A stretch of 64,000 bases of DNA from Pyxidicoccus sp. MSG2 (GCF_026626705.1 NZ_JAPNKC010000001.1:5722001-5786000); one strand, 5' to 3'; positions 34,036 to 42,248 are shown, counted from the first letter of the stretch. Program-made: numbers and translations. The notes: a model not told the origin generated them from the letters alone.

Positions 34036-34922
34036 CGGGGGCCTTCGTCCGGGACGTGGAGCGGCTGGCCTGTCCGGCCTGTGGTGGGACGCTGGTGTTC
34101 CACGGGCAGGAGCGGGACGGGCGCGTCTTCCACGGCTGGTTGCGCTGCGGCGGCTGCGGCGAGGCGTGGGCGGTGGAGCGGGGAATGGCGCGGCTGTACC
34201 GCGAGGACGCGGTGCGCGGCACGGACCGGCTGATGCGCGTCATCTACGACGGGCTGCCCGTGCTGCATGATCCGTTGACCGCGGTGCTGACGCCGCTGCT
34301 CCAGTCCGTCACCGAGTCGCGGATGCGCGAGCGGTACATGCGCCGGCTGGAATTGGAGATGCTCCGGCCGCGCGAGGACGGGCAGCCGGTGCGGGTGCTG
34401 GAGGTGGGCGTGGGCTCGGGGGCGAACCTGCCACTGATTCGCGGGGCGTTGCCGCACGGGCAGGACGTGGAGGTGTGGGGCGTGGACCTGAGCGAGGGCA
34501 TGCTGAAGCACTGCCGGCGGCGGCTCGTGCGCGGCGGGTATGAGTCCGTGCGGCTGATGATGGCGGACGCGCATGCGCTGCCGTTTCCGGACGGGATGTT
34601 CGACCGGGTGTTGCACGTGGGAGGGATTGGCGGGTACCGGGAGCCGGCGAGGGCGCTGGCGGAGATGGCCCGCGTGGCGAGACCCGGGACGCCGCTGGTG
34701 GTGGTGGACGAGCAACTGGACCCGGCCTTCCGGCCCTCGCTGCTCCAGCGCGCGGCGTTCCGGGCGATTACGTTCTACTCACGAGACCCGCACTGTCCTC
34801 GGGAGTTGTTGCCCCGTGGCGCGGTGTCTGTGATTGAGGAGCAGGTGGCGCCGTTCTACTACTGCCTGTCGTTCCGGATGGCGGACGGGAGCAGCAGCGC
34901 CGCGGAGAGGACGACTCCGTAG
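34032..34922 (+). CDS. Methyltransferase with N-terminal zinc ribbon (UbiE/Trm112-like)
   Basis: A 296-residue protein starting at ATG 34032 inside the kinase stop. Residues about 13-40 form a CxxC...CxxC zinc ribbon (LACPACGG and RCGGCGEAW) like Trm112/YcaR domains. A class I methyltransferase core follows, with VLEVGVGSGANLPLIR (motif I), VWGVDLSEGMLKHC, and the DAHALPFPDGMFDRVLHVGG post-I block. The coupling to a kinase suggests regulated methylation, which is inference. The last 64 bases overlap the convergent DUF4267 gene. A degraded copy of its 3' end lies at 37226. Confidence 0.82.
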   Translation: MTGAFVRDVERLACPACGGTLVFHGQERDGRVFHGWLRCGGCGEAWAVERGMARLYREDAVRGTDRLMRVIYDGLPVLHDPLTAVLTPLLQSVTESRMRERYMRRLELEMLRPREDGQPVRVLEVGVGSGANLPLIRGALPHGQDVEVWGVDLSEGMLKHCRRRLVRGGYESVRLMMADAHALPFPDGMFDRVLHVGGIGGYREPARALAEMARVARPGTPLVVVDEQLDPAFRPSLLQRAAFRAITFYSRDPHCPRELLPRGAVSVIEEQVAPFYYCLSFRMADGSSSAAERTTP

Positions 34923-35284
34923 ACCGCGGCGCTGCCGTGGACCGAGAGCGCCAGGGCAAGCGATGCGCCGCCCTTCAGGACGGTCAGCGCGTCCACCACG
35001 GGCATCACGATGCTGGCGAGCACGAAGAGTCCCGCCGCGAGCCGTTGCCGGGTCGCGACCAGGGCCACGATGAACAGCCCGATGCCGAGGTCTCGCCCGG
35101 ACTTGACGCTCAGCCAGGGGAGGGCTTCGGACCCGGAGAGGGGCAGCCCGAAGCCCCGCGCCGCGTTCACCGGGTCCACCATGGTGTTGATGCTGATGTA
35201 GAGCATGAACGCCCCCAGCAGCAGGGTCATCACGGCCGTGGGGGAAGTGAGCTTCCAGGACAAGGTATCTCGACGCGGTTCCAT
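34859..35284 (-). CDS. DUF4267 membrane protein
   Basis: A 141-residue protein with about four transmembrane helices (AVMTLLLGAFMLYISI, DLGIGLFIVALVA, AAGLFVLASIVMPVVDAL, SAAVYGVVLSAALLL), matching DUF4267. ATG 35284 follows GGAGG. Function is unknown; relatives are small inner-membrane proteins often placed beside AraC or TetR regulators, as here (AraC at 35430 is divergent). Its 3' end overlaps the methyltransferase by 64 bases in the opposite direction, which is unusual. It lies inside a segment bounded by 23-base direct repeats. Confidence 0.75.
   Translation of the reverse strand: MEPRRDTLSWKLTSPTAVMTLLLGAFMLYISINTMVDPVNAARGFGLPLSGSEALPWLSVKSGRDLGIGLFIVALVATRQRLAAGLFVLASIVMPVVDALTVLKGGASLALALSVHGSAAVYGVVLSAALLLPSAIRNDRQ
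34862..34884. repeat. 23-bp direct repeat, left copy
   Basis: These 23 bases, inside the methyltransferase 3' end and antisense to DUF4267, recur exactly at 37323-37345. Weaker similarity extends about 90 bases to the left. The copies bound a 2.46-kb segment with DUF4267, AraC and DapB-like genes. Confidence 0.75.
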
Positions 35285-35429
35285 GGTGCCTCCGAGCGCG
35301 CTGTGGCGCGCTTCACGAGGAGGAATGTGCCCGGCGCGGGCTTCGAGTGCCATTCGCCGGACGCTCAAGGTTTTGTCCGAAGCGCTCATGCGCCGGGCAG
35401 GCCGGGCGGGCTGTTGGTAACTTGGGGAG

Positions 35430-36356
35430 ATGGACGTCTCTCGTGCTTCCGACCTCCTCGGGCAGATTCTCGAGCGCACCCGGCTACGGGGGCAGCTCTA
35501 CTGCCGCACCGTGGCTCGCGCACCCTGGGGCCTGCGCTTCCCGCCGACGGCCGTGGCGACCATGCACCTCGTCACCTCGGGGCGTGGTCACCTGGTGCAG
35601 GGACGTGAGGTGATTGCCCTGGAGACGGGGGATGTCGTGCTGCTGCCCCGGGGGGACGGGCATGCCGTGGCGGACTCGCCGCGCACTCCGAAGGTGCCGC
35701 TGGAGCAGTGGCTGGCGGGGCGGGGAGACGGGTCCACGTACGTGCTGGGCGGCAGCGGCGCGGAGTCGCGGTTTCTCTGTGGCCACTTCGCATTCGACGA
35801 GCCCGGTGCGCACCCGGTGCTGCGCCTGCTGCCCGCGCGGGTGCACCTGCGCGGTGACTCCGAGCCCGTCCGCGCCATGTTGCCCACGGTGGCCCTGCTG
35901 GAGCGGGAGTACGAGCGCGGTGAGCGTGGGGCCTCGGTGGTCATCTCCCGGCTGCTCGACATCCTGCTGGTGCAGGTGCTGCGCGCCTGGGCCGACTCGC
36001 AGCCGCCGGGCGGGGCGGGGTTGCTGGGCGCGCTCGGGGACAGGACGCTCGCCAGCGCGCTGGGGTGGATGCACTCCGAGCCCGGGCGGGACTGGGACGT
36101 GAGCGAGCTGGCGCGTCGCTCTGGGACGTCGAGGGCGACGCTCGCACGGCGCTTCGCGGCCGAGGTGGGAATGGCGCCGCACGCGTACCTCACGCGGCTG
36201 CGAATGCAGGAGGCCGCCGTCCTGCTGCGCGAGGGCGAAGATGGGCTCGCGGCGATTGCGGCGCGCGTCGGCTACGACTCCGAGTTCGCATTCAACCGGG
36301 CGTTCCGCCGGGTCATGGGCGTGCCTCCCGGGCTGTATCGGCGGCAGGCTCGCTAG
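35430..36356 (+). CDS. AraC-family transcriptional regulator with cupin sensor
   Basis: A 308-residue regulator. The N-terminal 180 residues form a cupin-type sensor (HLVTSGRGHLVQ, LETGDVVLLPRGDGHAVAD). The C-terminal 100 residues contain two helix-turn-helices: WDVSELARRSGTSRATLARRF and LAAIAARVGYDSEFAFNRAFRRVMGVPPGLYRR, the typical AraC/XylS signature. It is divergent from DUF4267, so it probably regulates that gene and itself. It is convergent with the DapB-like gene by a 4-base overlap. Confidence 0.9.
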   Translation: MDVSRASDLLGQILERTRLRGQLYCRTVARAPWGLRFPPTAVATMHLVTSGRGHLVQGREVIALETGDVVLLPRGDGHAVADSPRTPKVPLEQWLAGRGDGSTYVLGGSGAESRFLCGHFAFDEPGAHPVLRLLPARVHLRGDSEPVRAMLPTVALLEREYERGERGASVVISRLLDILLVQVLRAWADSQPPGGAGLLGALGDRTLASALGWMHSEPGRDWDVSELARRSGTSRATLARRFAAEVGMAPHAYLTRLRMQEAAVLLREGEDGLAAIAARVGYDSEFAFNRAFRRVMGVPPGLYRRQAR

Positions 36357-37120
36357 AGGATGCGGTCCATTCCACGCACGACTCCGGTGAACTCGCGCAC
36401 CTTGCGAATCGCGAGCAGCGTTCCCTCGACGTAGGGCGTTGCTCCAGGCCCTCCGTCGTAGGACAGGGTCAGCCGCTCATGCTGCCGTCCGAAGCGGACC
36501 TCCACTCCAATCGTATAGCCGGGAAGGCGAATCGAATGGATGCGGGACTGGTTCACCGCGGCTCCTCGCGCGGCGACGTCTCCGACGGTCTTCTCCACGG
36601 GGACTTCGACGTCGGGAGCGCGCACCTCCGAGAGTCGCCATGCCAGCTCCCGTGCCGTGCCGCTGGGCGCGTCCATCTTCCCCTCGTAGGCGCTGTCGAT
36701 GATTTCCCACGACGACAGATGCCGGGCGGCTTCGACGGCGAAGCGCTGCAGCAGCGCGGCGGTAATCGCGAAGTTGCCCACCGCGAGCACGCCCACGTTG
36801 GCGCTCCTGGCGGCCGGGTCGATTTCGCGGAAGTCGTCGTCGCTCAGGCCCGAGCTGCCGACGACCACGTGCCGGCCGGCACGGACTGCCGCCAGCACGT
36901 GCTCCTTCACGGCCGCGGCGCTGGTGTAGTCAACGAAGACGTCCGAGGGGATGGCCAGCGCCTCCTCGACCGAGCCGCAGATGGTCAGCCCGCCCAGCCG
37001 TTCTCCCCGGGCGCGACGTGCCACCGCCGCCACCAGCTCGAGGTCTTCGGCGGCTTCGATTGCCGCCGCGAGCGGCTGTCCCACCCAGCCGGTCGCTCCC
37101 GCAAGGCTCACGCGAATCAT
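36353..37120 (-). CDS. DapB-like oxidoreductase lacking the catalytic His pair
   Basis: A 255-residue protein of dihydrodipicolinate reductase architecture: N-terminal cofactor loop SLAGATGWVGQPLAAAI (GAxGRMG in DapB), a GSSGLSDDDF second loop, and the signature KMDAPSGTA (K148 to A156). In true DapB the signature is preceded by EAHHRHK; here the same positions read DSAYEGK, so both His residues are replaced by Ala-Tyr. Lysine biosynthesis is therefore unlikely, and a different NAD(P)-dependent reduction, or none, is probable. It is outside any amino-acid operon. Confidence 0.75.
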   Translation of the reverse strand: MIRVSLAGATGWVGQPLAAAIEAAEDLELVAAVARRARGERLGGLTICGSVEEALAIPSDVFVDYTSAAAVKEHVLAAVRAGRHVVVGSSGLSDDDFREIDPAARSANVGVLAVGNFAITAALLQRFAVEAARHLSSWEIIDSAYEGKMDAPSGTARELAWRLSEVRAPDVEVPVEKTVGDVAARGAAVNQSRIHSIRLPGYTIGVEVRFGRQHERLTLSYDGGPGATPYVEGTLLAIRKVREFTGVVRGMDRIL

Positions 37121-37152
37121 CCGCCCCGCATACCACGCGGACCTCCTCGGGC

Positions 37153-37168
37153 CCTGCTCACGCAGGGA
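37153..37168. promoter_or_regulatory. Short hairpin upstream of the DapB-like gene
   Basis: CCCTGC (37153-37158) and GCAGGG (37163-37168) pair exactly around TCAC, 33 bases before the start of the minus-strand gene. It may be an operator or a remnant terminator. Confidence 0.3.
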
Positions 37169-37187
37169 CTTGGTTCACTGGCTTTCA

Positions 37188-37210
37188 CCGCAACTGTCGG
37201 GTCGCTCCGA
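37188..37210. repeat. 23-bp imperfect direct repeat, left copy
   Basis: 20 of 23 bases match 38759-38781. The two copies flank the SAF/MORN gene almost exactly, each followed by a GATGC...ATCTC stretch. Confidence 0.5.
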
Positions 37211-37225
37211 GGATGCATCTCCCAG

Positions 37226-37361
37226 TGCGTTCTACTCGGAGGTCCCACCCGCACTGTCCCCGGGGCTGTCGTCCAGAGACGCCGTGTCTGTGATTGATGA
37301 ACCGGCGTCGTCGTTTCCCTCCTGCCTGTCGTTCCGGATGGCGGGCGCGTTCGACACCTGA
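37226..37361 (+). pseudogene. Degraded copy of the methyltransferase C-terminus
   Basis: Read in the frame that ends at the TGA before 37362, this segment gives SAFYSEVPPALSPGLSSRD, then AVSVIDEP and SCLSFRMAG. It parallels the end of the methyltransferase at 34032 (ITFYSRDPHCPRELLPRG, AVSVIEEQ, YCLSFRMADG). DNA identity peaks at 23 exact bases. It has no start and no catalytic part. It is a duplication scar, not a gene. Confidence 0.65.
37323..37345. repeat. 23-bp direct repeat, right copy
   Basis: Exact copy of 34862-34884, lying inside the degraded methyltransferase tail. See the left copy. Confidence 0.75.
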
Positions 37362-37373
37362 TGCACTGGCGTC

Positions 37374-38756
37374 ATGCGCCTGTCCTTCACGCTCCTCCTG
37401 CTCTGCCTTGCAGCCCACTCCGCACACGCAGGGGAAGACAACGCCGTCGTGGTGGCGGCCAGGGCGCTGCCGGCGGGAACGATGTTGCAGTACGAGTCGC
37501 TATCCGAGCGGCGCCTGCCTTCCTCCCTCGTGACGAAGTCCATGGTCCTCCCGAAGGACGTGGCCTTTGTGGTCGACCAGCGTCTGCTCGAGCCCCTCGA
37601 GTCGGGCGAGCCGCTCCAGTGGTCGCAGATGGCCACCGTCTACAACAGTCCCACGCAGTATCGGCCCTACTGCGACTGGATGAAGGCGGCGGGGAAACGG
37701 AAGCGGGCCTACCCGAGCGCACCGGCTCTCGCGGACGTGGTCCCCGTGCTGACCGCCGCGCGCGCCCTGCCGGAGGGGACCGTGCTGACCCGAGACATGC
37801 TGGCGCCCCTTCGTGCTCGCAGTTCGTTCGTCAGCGGCTATTGGGTGCTGGAGAACGCGATGGGCACGGTGGTGGGGCAGCGGCTGCTGACATCGCTCGA
37901 ACAGGGAGACGTGCTCCGCTACCCGCAGCTGGCCACCTACGCGAGTGAACCCCGGTGCGAGTGGCTCTTCGAAGTAGCGGGCAATGCCTATGAGGAGAAG
38001 GGGCCTCCCCAGGCAGAAGGCTTCGCGTGCCCGGCCGGGACGGGCCGCGTCCAGGGCGTGCCCGGAGGCGCGAAGTGGACGCACCTGCTCCCGGGCTGGG
38101 TGTCGTTCTGCCAGAAGCCGGACGGCACACGTCACGGTCCGTTGAAGGCCTGGGACCGCCTGGGGCGCGGACTCGTCGAGGAAGGCCAGTACGAGGAGGG
38201 GAAGCGCACGGGCGCATGGAAGCATTGGGAGGCGGGACAGGCTCTGCCCATCGTCGAGGCGAGCTACGTGAAGGGCAGGCCCCATGGGCGCTGGGTGCTG
38301 CGGAATGCGGGGGCGCTGGTGGCCGAGGGGCGCTACCAGGACGGACTCCGCGAGGGGGCGTGGAGGATTCCCGACGGGACCGAGTCCGCGGAGCTCCAGG
38401 CCACGTTCACCGCGGGCCTGCCGGATGGAACCTGGCGCTGGATGAATGCGGATGGCTCCGTGGTGCGGCAGCTCGACTTCGAGAAGGGCCAGCTCAAGAA
38501 GACCTTTCGGAAGGCCCGGGCCATTGCCATCGCCGCCCGGGAGCTTGCTCCCGGCACCGTGCTGCAGCCTGCTTTGCTGAAGAAGCTCTCGCTCCCCGAG
38601 GAGTTCTGGCCCCCGGTGTTCGTCGGCGAGGACTCAGCCCCGTTCGTCCTCAACCGGCCCGTTGCCTACGGCATGCCCGCTGGCGCCCCGCTCACGTGGA
38701 TGGACATCGAGGCTCCCCACGAGCTGCCGGCGCCGGCCCCCAGTCCGCAACGCTGA
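37374..38756 (+). CDS. Exported protein with three SAF domains and a MORN-like insert
   Basis: A 460-residue protein with a signal peptide (LLLLCLAAHSAHA). Three SAF/CpaB-type domains are recognisable: VVVAARALPAGTMLQYESLSERRLP (residues about 25-85), VPVLTAARALPEGTVLTRDM (about 125-185) and AIAIAARELAPGTVLQPALLKK (about 385-450). Between the second and third lie four or so MORN/YwqK-like repeats (HGPLKAWDRLGRGLVEEGQYEEGKR..GAWKHW, HGRWVLRNAGALVAEGRYQDGLREGAWR). SAF domains bind carbohydrate or act in pilus assembly. This mixture is unusual and its role unknown. Near-identical repeats flank the gene. Confidence 0.75.
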   Translation: MRLSFTLLLLCLAAHSAHAGEDNAVVVAARALPAGTMLQYESLSERRLPSSLVTKSMVLPKDVAFVVDQRLLEPLESGEPLQWSQMATVYNSPTQYRPYCDWMKAAGKRKRAYPSAPALADVVPVLTAARALPEGTVLTRDMLAPLRARSSFVSGYWVLENAMGTVVGQRLLTSLEQGDVLRYPQLATYASEPRCEWLFEVAGNAYEEKGPPQAEGFACPAGTGRVQGVPGGAKWTHLLPGWVSFCQKPDGTRHGPLKAWDRLGRGLVEEGQYEEGKRTGAWKHWEAGQALPIVEASYVKGRPHGRWVLRNAGALVAEGRYQDGLREGAWRIPDGTESAELQATFTAGLPDGTWRWMNADGSVVRQLDFEKGQLKKTFRKARAIAIAARELAPGTVLQPALLKKLSLPEEFWPPVFVGEDSAPFVLNRPVAYGMPAGAPLTWMDIEAPHELPAPAPSPQR

Positions 38757-38758
38757 TG

Positions 38759-38781
38759 ACCGCAACTACCGGGTCGCCCCG
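38759..38781. repeat. 23-bp imperfect direct repeat, right copy
   Basis: 20 of 23 bases match 37188-37210. It starts within three bases of the SAF/MORN stop and precedes the oxygenase start. Confidence 0.5.
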
Positions 38782-38790
38782 GGGGCGCGG

Positions 38791-39546
38791 ATGCGGCATC
38801 TCTCGTCCATGACCGCCGCCCTTCGCCGCCGGAAGCACCCCACGCTCATGGAGCGCGTGGCCGCGCTCGACTGGGAGCGCATCACCCAGGACCTCGACAC
38901 CCAGGGCTGCGCCACCGTGAGCGCGCTGCTTGCTCCCTCGGAGTGTCTGGCGCTCGCGGACACCTACGCGTCGGACACCGCGTTCCGCAGCCGGGTCGTC
39001 ATGGCGCGGCACGGCTTCGGGCGCGGTGAGTACAAGTACTTCGCCCACCCGCTCCCGGACACGGTCTCCACCCTCCGCACCGAGCTGTACCCGCCGCTCT
39101 CTCGCATCGCCAACCGGTGGAACGAGACGATGGGCATCGACGTGCGCTACCCGGACGCGCATGCGGACTTCCTCACGCGCTGCCACGAGGCCGGGCAGAC
39201 GCGGCCCACGCCGCTGCTCCTCCAGTACGGTGAGGGCGACTACAACTGCCTCCACCAGGACCTCTACGGCGAGCACGTCTTCCCGCTGCAGGTCGCCTTC
39301 CTCCTCTCCGCGCCGGGTCAGGACTTCACCGGCGGAGAGTTCGTGCTCACCGAGCAACGCCCCCGCATGCAGTCCCGCGCGGAGGTGGTGCCCCTGGCCC
39401 AGGGTGACGGCGTCATCTTCGCGGTCCATCACCGGCCCGTGAAGGGCACGCGCGGGTACTATCGCGTCAACCTCCGCCATGGTGTGAGCCGGCTGCGCTC
39501 CGGACGGCGGCACACGCTCGGCGTCATCTTCCACGACGCGCAATGA
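38791..39546 (+). CDS. 2-oxoglutarate/Fe(II)-dependent dioxygenase
   Basis: A 251-residue protein of the prolyl-4-hydroxylase-like class. The iron site is the HxD motif in NCLHQDLYG and a distal His in the LRHGVSRLRSGRRHTLGVIFHDA stretch, with the Arg expected to bind 2-oxoglutarate in the same region. A double-stranded beta-helix core is suggested by GEHVFPLQVAFLLSAPGQDFTGGEFVLTE. Substrate is unknown; family members hydroxylate proteins, nucleic acids or small molecules. ATG 38791 is chosen, and ATG 38809 is a near alternative. Confidence 0.82.
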   Translation: MRHLSSMTAALRRRKHPTLMERVAALDWERITQDLDTQGCATVSALLAPSECLALADTYASDTAFRSRVVMARHGFGRGEYKYFAHPLPDTVSTLRTELYPPLSRIANRWNETMGIDVRYPDAHADFLTRCHEAGQTRPTPLLLQYGEGDYNCLHQDLYGEHVFPLQVAFLLSAPGQDFTGGEFVLTEQRPRMQSRAEVVPLAQGDGVIFAVHHRPVKGTRGYYRVNLRHGVSRLRSGRRHTLGVIFHDAQ

Positions 39547-39599
39547 CGTGAAACCACACGAGCCGCCTATCATGCGCCCCCAAGGTGGACGGGCGCGCA

Positions 39600-40511
39600 A
39601 TGGACTACCAGGCGATTCTCGACGAAGTGATGGCAGCGGTACGCCCCGTGATTGGCCAGGGACGTGTCGCCAACTACATCCCCGCGCTCGCGGCGGTGGA
39701 CCCGGGCCGCTTCGGCATGGCGCTGGCCACCGTGGACGGCGACGTCTACGGCGTCGGCGACTGGCGCATCCCCTTCTCCGTCCAGAGCATCTCCAAGGTC
39801 TTCACCCTCGCCCTCACCCTGGCCCGGGACGGTGACGCCGTCTGGCGGCGCGTGGGCAAGGAGCCCTCGGGCAATCCCTTCAACTCCCTGGTCCAGCTCG
39901 AATACGAGCAGGGCATCCCTCGCAACCCGTTCATCAACGCGGGCGCGCTCGTCATCACCGACCGGCTCCTGCGCCTCACCGGTGACGCCCGCGGCGTGCT
40001 GCGCGACTTCCTCCGCGCGGAGAGCGGCAACCCCGCGCTCGACTTCGACCCCGGCGTCGCCGCTTCCGAGGCCGAGCATGGCCACCGCAACTCCGCCCTG
40101 GCCCACTTCATGGCCAGCTACGGCAACATCGAGAACCCCGTCCCCCAGGTGCTGGAGCACTACTTCTGGCAGTGCTCCCTCACCGCGAGCTGCGCGGACC
40201 TCGCCCGTGCCTGTGGCTTCCTCGCACGTCACGGCCAGCGCGCCAGCGGGGAACGGCTGCTCACCCGCAGCCAGGCCAAGCAGGTCAACGCGGTGATGCT
40301 CACCTGCGGCACCTACGATGCCGCGGGCGAGTTCGCCTACCGCGTCGGCCTGCCCGGCAAGAGCGGCGTGGGTGGCGGCATCATCGCCGTCATCCCCAAC
40401 CGCTGTGGCCTCTGCGTGTGGAGCCCCGGGCTGGATGCCCGGGGCAACTCCGTGGCCGGTGTGGAGGCGCTGGACCGCTTCACCACCCTCACCGGCCTCT
40501 CGGTGTTCTGA
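39600..40511 (+). CDS. glsA: Glutaminase A
   Basis: A 303-residue enzyme that hydrolyses L-glutamine to glutamate and ammonia. It carries the family nucleophile motif S-x-x-K (SVQSISKVF, S63-K66), the YGNIENPVPQVLEHYF block, SGNPFNSLVQLEYEQGIPRNPFINAGAL, and the GKSGVGGGIIAV loop near 255. Length is standard. ATG 39600 is used; a GTG 15 bases earlier is possible. Glutaminase can supply glutamate or aid acid tolerance. It is a single gene, convergent with the next. Confidence 0.96.
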   Translation: MDYQAILDEVMAAVRPVIGQGRVANYIPALAAVDPGRFGMALATVDGDVYGVGDWRIPFSVQSISKVFTLALTLARDGDAVWRRVGKEPSGNPFNSLVQLEYEQGIPRNPFINAGALVITDRLLRLTGDARGVLRDFLRAESGNPALDFDPGVAASEAEHGHRNSALAHFMASYGNIENPVPQVLEHYFWQCSLTASCADLARACGFLARHGQRASGERLLTRSQAKQVNAVMLTCGTYDAAGEFAYRVGLPGKSGVGGGIIAVIPNRCGLCVWSPGLDARGNSVAGVEALDRFTTLTGLSVF

Positions 40512-40520
40512 GGCTCCGGC

Positions 40521-42047
40521 TCACGTCATCCGCGACGGATACGGATAGAAGTAGTGCGGCGTGACATCTCCCCGGTGCCGGATGAAGAGCGGGCCCCACG
40601 ACGGATTCTGGTCGTGCATCTGCTTCAGCAGCCGAATCATCCGGTCGAAGATTCTCTTCACGTCGGCCTCTGCGGCCAGCGCGGCCGTGACGGCCGCCGC
40701 CACCAGGTGCGCGGCGTAGACGCCCTCGGTGACGCGCTCGGAGAGCGTCCCCACGCCGGTGACGAGCAGGCGGCGCATGTCCTCCACCTTCAGCTCGTCC
40801 CGGTTGCGCCAGTTCTGGATGGACCCCAGGGCATGTCCCTCGAGCGCCGTCAGCTTGTGCATGACAATCGTGTCCGCGACCAGCCGGGCGGACTTGCGTG
40901 CATCGTCGGGGGACACCTTCGTTCCCGCCAGCACGAGCTCCGCGGGGACCAGGTCCTTCTCCGTCTCCGCGAGGATGGCTTGGGACCACGCCGCCGCCTG
41001 GTCGAAGCGCAGGCGCGCGACGGTGTAGCCCGCCAGGAAGCCCCGGAGGATGTCGGCGGGATGCGGGTCCGCCGAGGGCCCCCGGTTGCGCAGCTTCCCC
41101 GGCCCACCGAAGGCGAGGCTCAGCCCCCGGAAGTAGCCGATGAGGCCGATGCCCGCCGCCGGCCCCATGTTGAGGATGCCGAGGACGTCGGACGCCGTCT
41201 CGTCGATGCGCTCGCTCCAGTAGTTCCCCAGCGCGGGGAGCCCTTCCGCGGCGAGGCGCTCGTTCACCGCGGCGGAGAGCTCCTCCGGGAGCCCCACGTC
41301 GGCGTGCAGGATGTCGTGCCCTCCCACCTCGTGCCCGAGCGCGGCCCAGGCCAGCAGGCCCGACCTCGCGTGCGCCGGCGGAAGGTTGACGATGCCGGCG
41401 TCCATGTCCAGCACGGCGGACGTCACGTCCACCGGCCACGTGTACGGTCCGAAGTCAGGGTTGCCCCACTTCACCAGTGGGGGAATGACACCCAGGTCGG
41501 GCGGCTCCACACCCCGGCGGTCCTCGGCGCTGAGGAAGCCGTCATACAAGTCACTCACCACCTCCTCGAAGGCGTCCGTCGCGACGAGCAGGTAGTTCTC
41601 ACCGTTCTGCAGGATGGTGTGCGCCGCGTCGAGCAACAGCCCCGCCTCGCGCTCGCGGTTGGGGTCTCTGAGCAGCACCTCCGCGTAACCCTGGGGCCCG
41701 AGCTGGTCCAGGATGGTCAGGAAGGGCACGAGGACCGCCTCGCGGTAGAGCGGCGGCAGGGTGACCCGGGCCGCTTCGATGCGCCCCCGGAGCTGGTGGT
41801 AGTCGAGCGGCTCCGGTGGACCCGGGTCGGTGTCCTGGGCGGACAGCACGACGTCCTGGATGCAGGCGGGCAGGTTCCGGAGGTCCACGGCCGGGGGCCC
41901 CGCTCCACCGGCCCCGGTCCGTGCGCGACCGGTGGGTACCGGACGGGTGGAGAGGTTCCCACCGAGGACCTTGTTGGGCTTCGCCGCGGTGCGCCCCGCC
42001 GGGGAAACACTTCGCCTGCTCTTCCGACCCTTCTCCTGCCTTGCCAT
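40521..42047 (-). CDS. Predicted HEXXH metallopeptidase, unknown family
   Basis: A 508-residue protein starting at ATG 42047 after GGAGGTGG. The N-terminal 50 residues are basic and low-complexity. The rest has an isolated zinc-peptidase motif, LGHEVGGHDIL (HEXXH at 239-244). Some 38 residues later comes ERIDETASDVLG (282-287), whose Glu could be the third zinc ligand as in gluzincins. No signal peptide is visible. The whole body is otherwise unlike anything I recognise. It converges with the glutaminase, 9 bases away. Confidence 0.65.
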   Translation of the reverse strand: MARQEKGRKSRRSVSPAGRTAAKPNKVLGGNLSTRPVPTGRARTGAGGAGPPAVDLRNLPACIQDVVLSAQDTDPGPPEPLDYHQLRGRIEAARVTLPPLYREAVLVPFLTILDQLGPQGYAEVLLRDPNREREAGLLLDAAHTILQNGENYLLVATDAFEEVVSDLYDGFLSAEDRRGVEPPDLGVIPPLVKWGNPDFGPYTWPVDVTSAVLDMDAGIVNLPPAHARSGLLAWAALGHEVGGHDILHADVGLPEELSAAVNERLAAEGLPALGNYWSERIDETASDVLGILNMGPAAGIGLIGYFRGLSLAFGGPGKLRNRGPSADPHPADILRGFLAGYTVARLRFDQAAAWSQAILAETEKDLVPAELVLAGTKVSPDDARKSARLVADTIVMHKLTALEGHALGSIQNWRNRDELKVEDMRRLLVTGVGTLSERVTEGVYAAHLVAAAVTAALAAEADVKRIFDRMIRLLKQMHDQNPSWGPLFIRHRGDVTPHYFYPYPSRMT

Positions 42048-42248
42048 GACCACCTCCACGCTCGCGCGAAGGTGGGAAGCGGACCGCCCCCGGCACACTG
42101 GCTCGCGGGGCACTCGGAGTGCTTGGGTCCACACGGCCCCCAGCCCGGGGGGACGTGAAGCGCCGCGCGCGTGCGGGCGAAGGAAACCCGTGGGTGCCGT
42201 TCTCCCGTGCGAACCGCCTCCGACTTTCCGGGGCGGAGCTGAGAGGTC

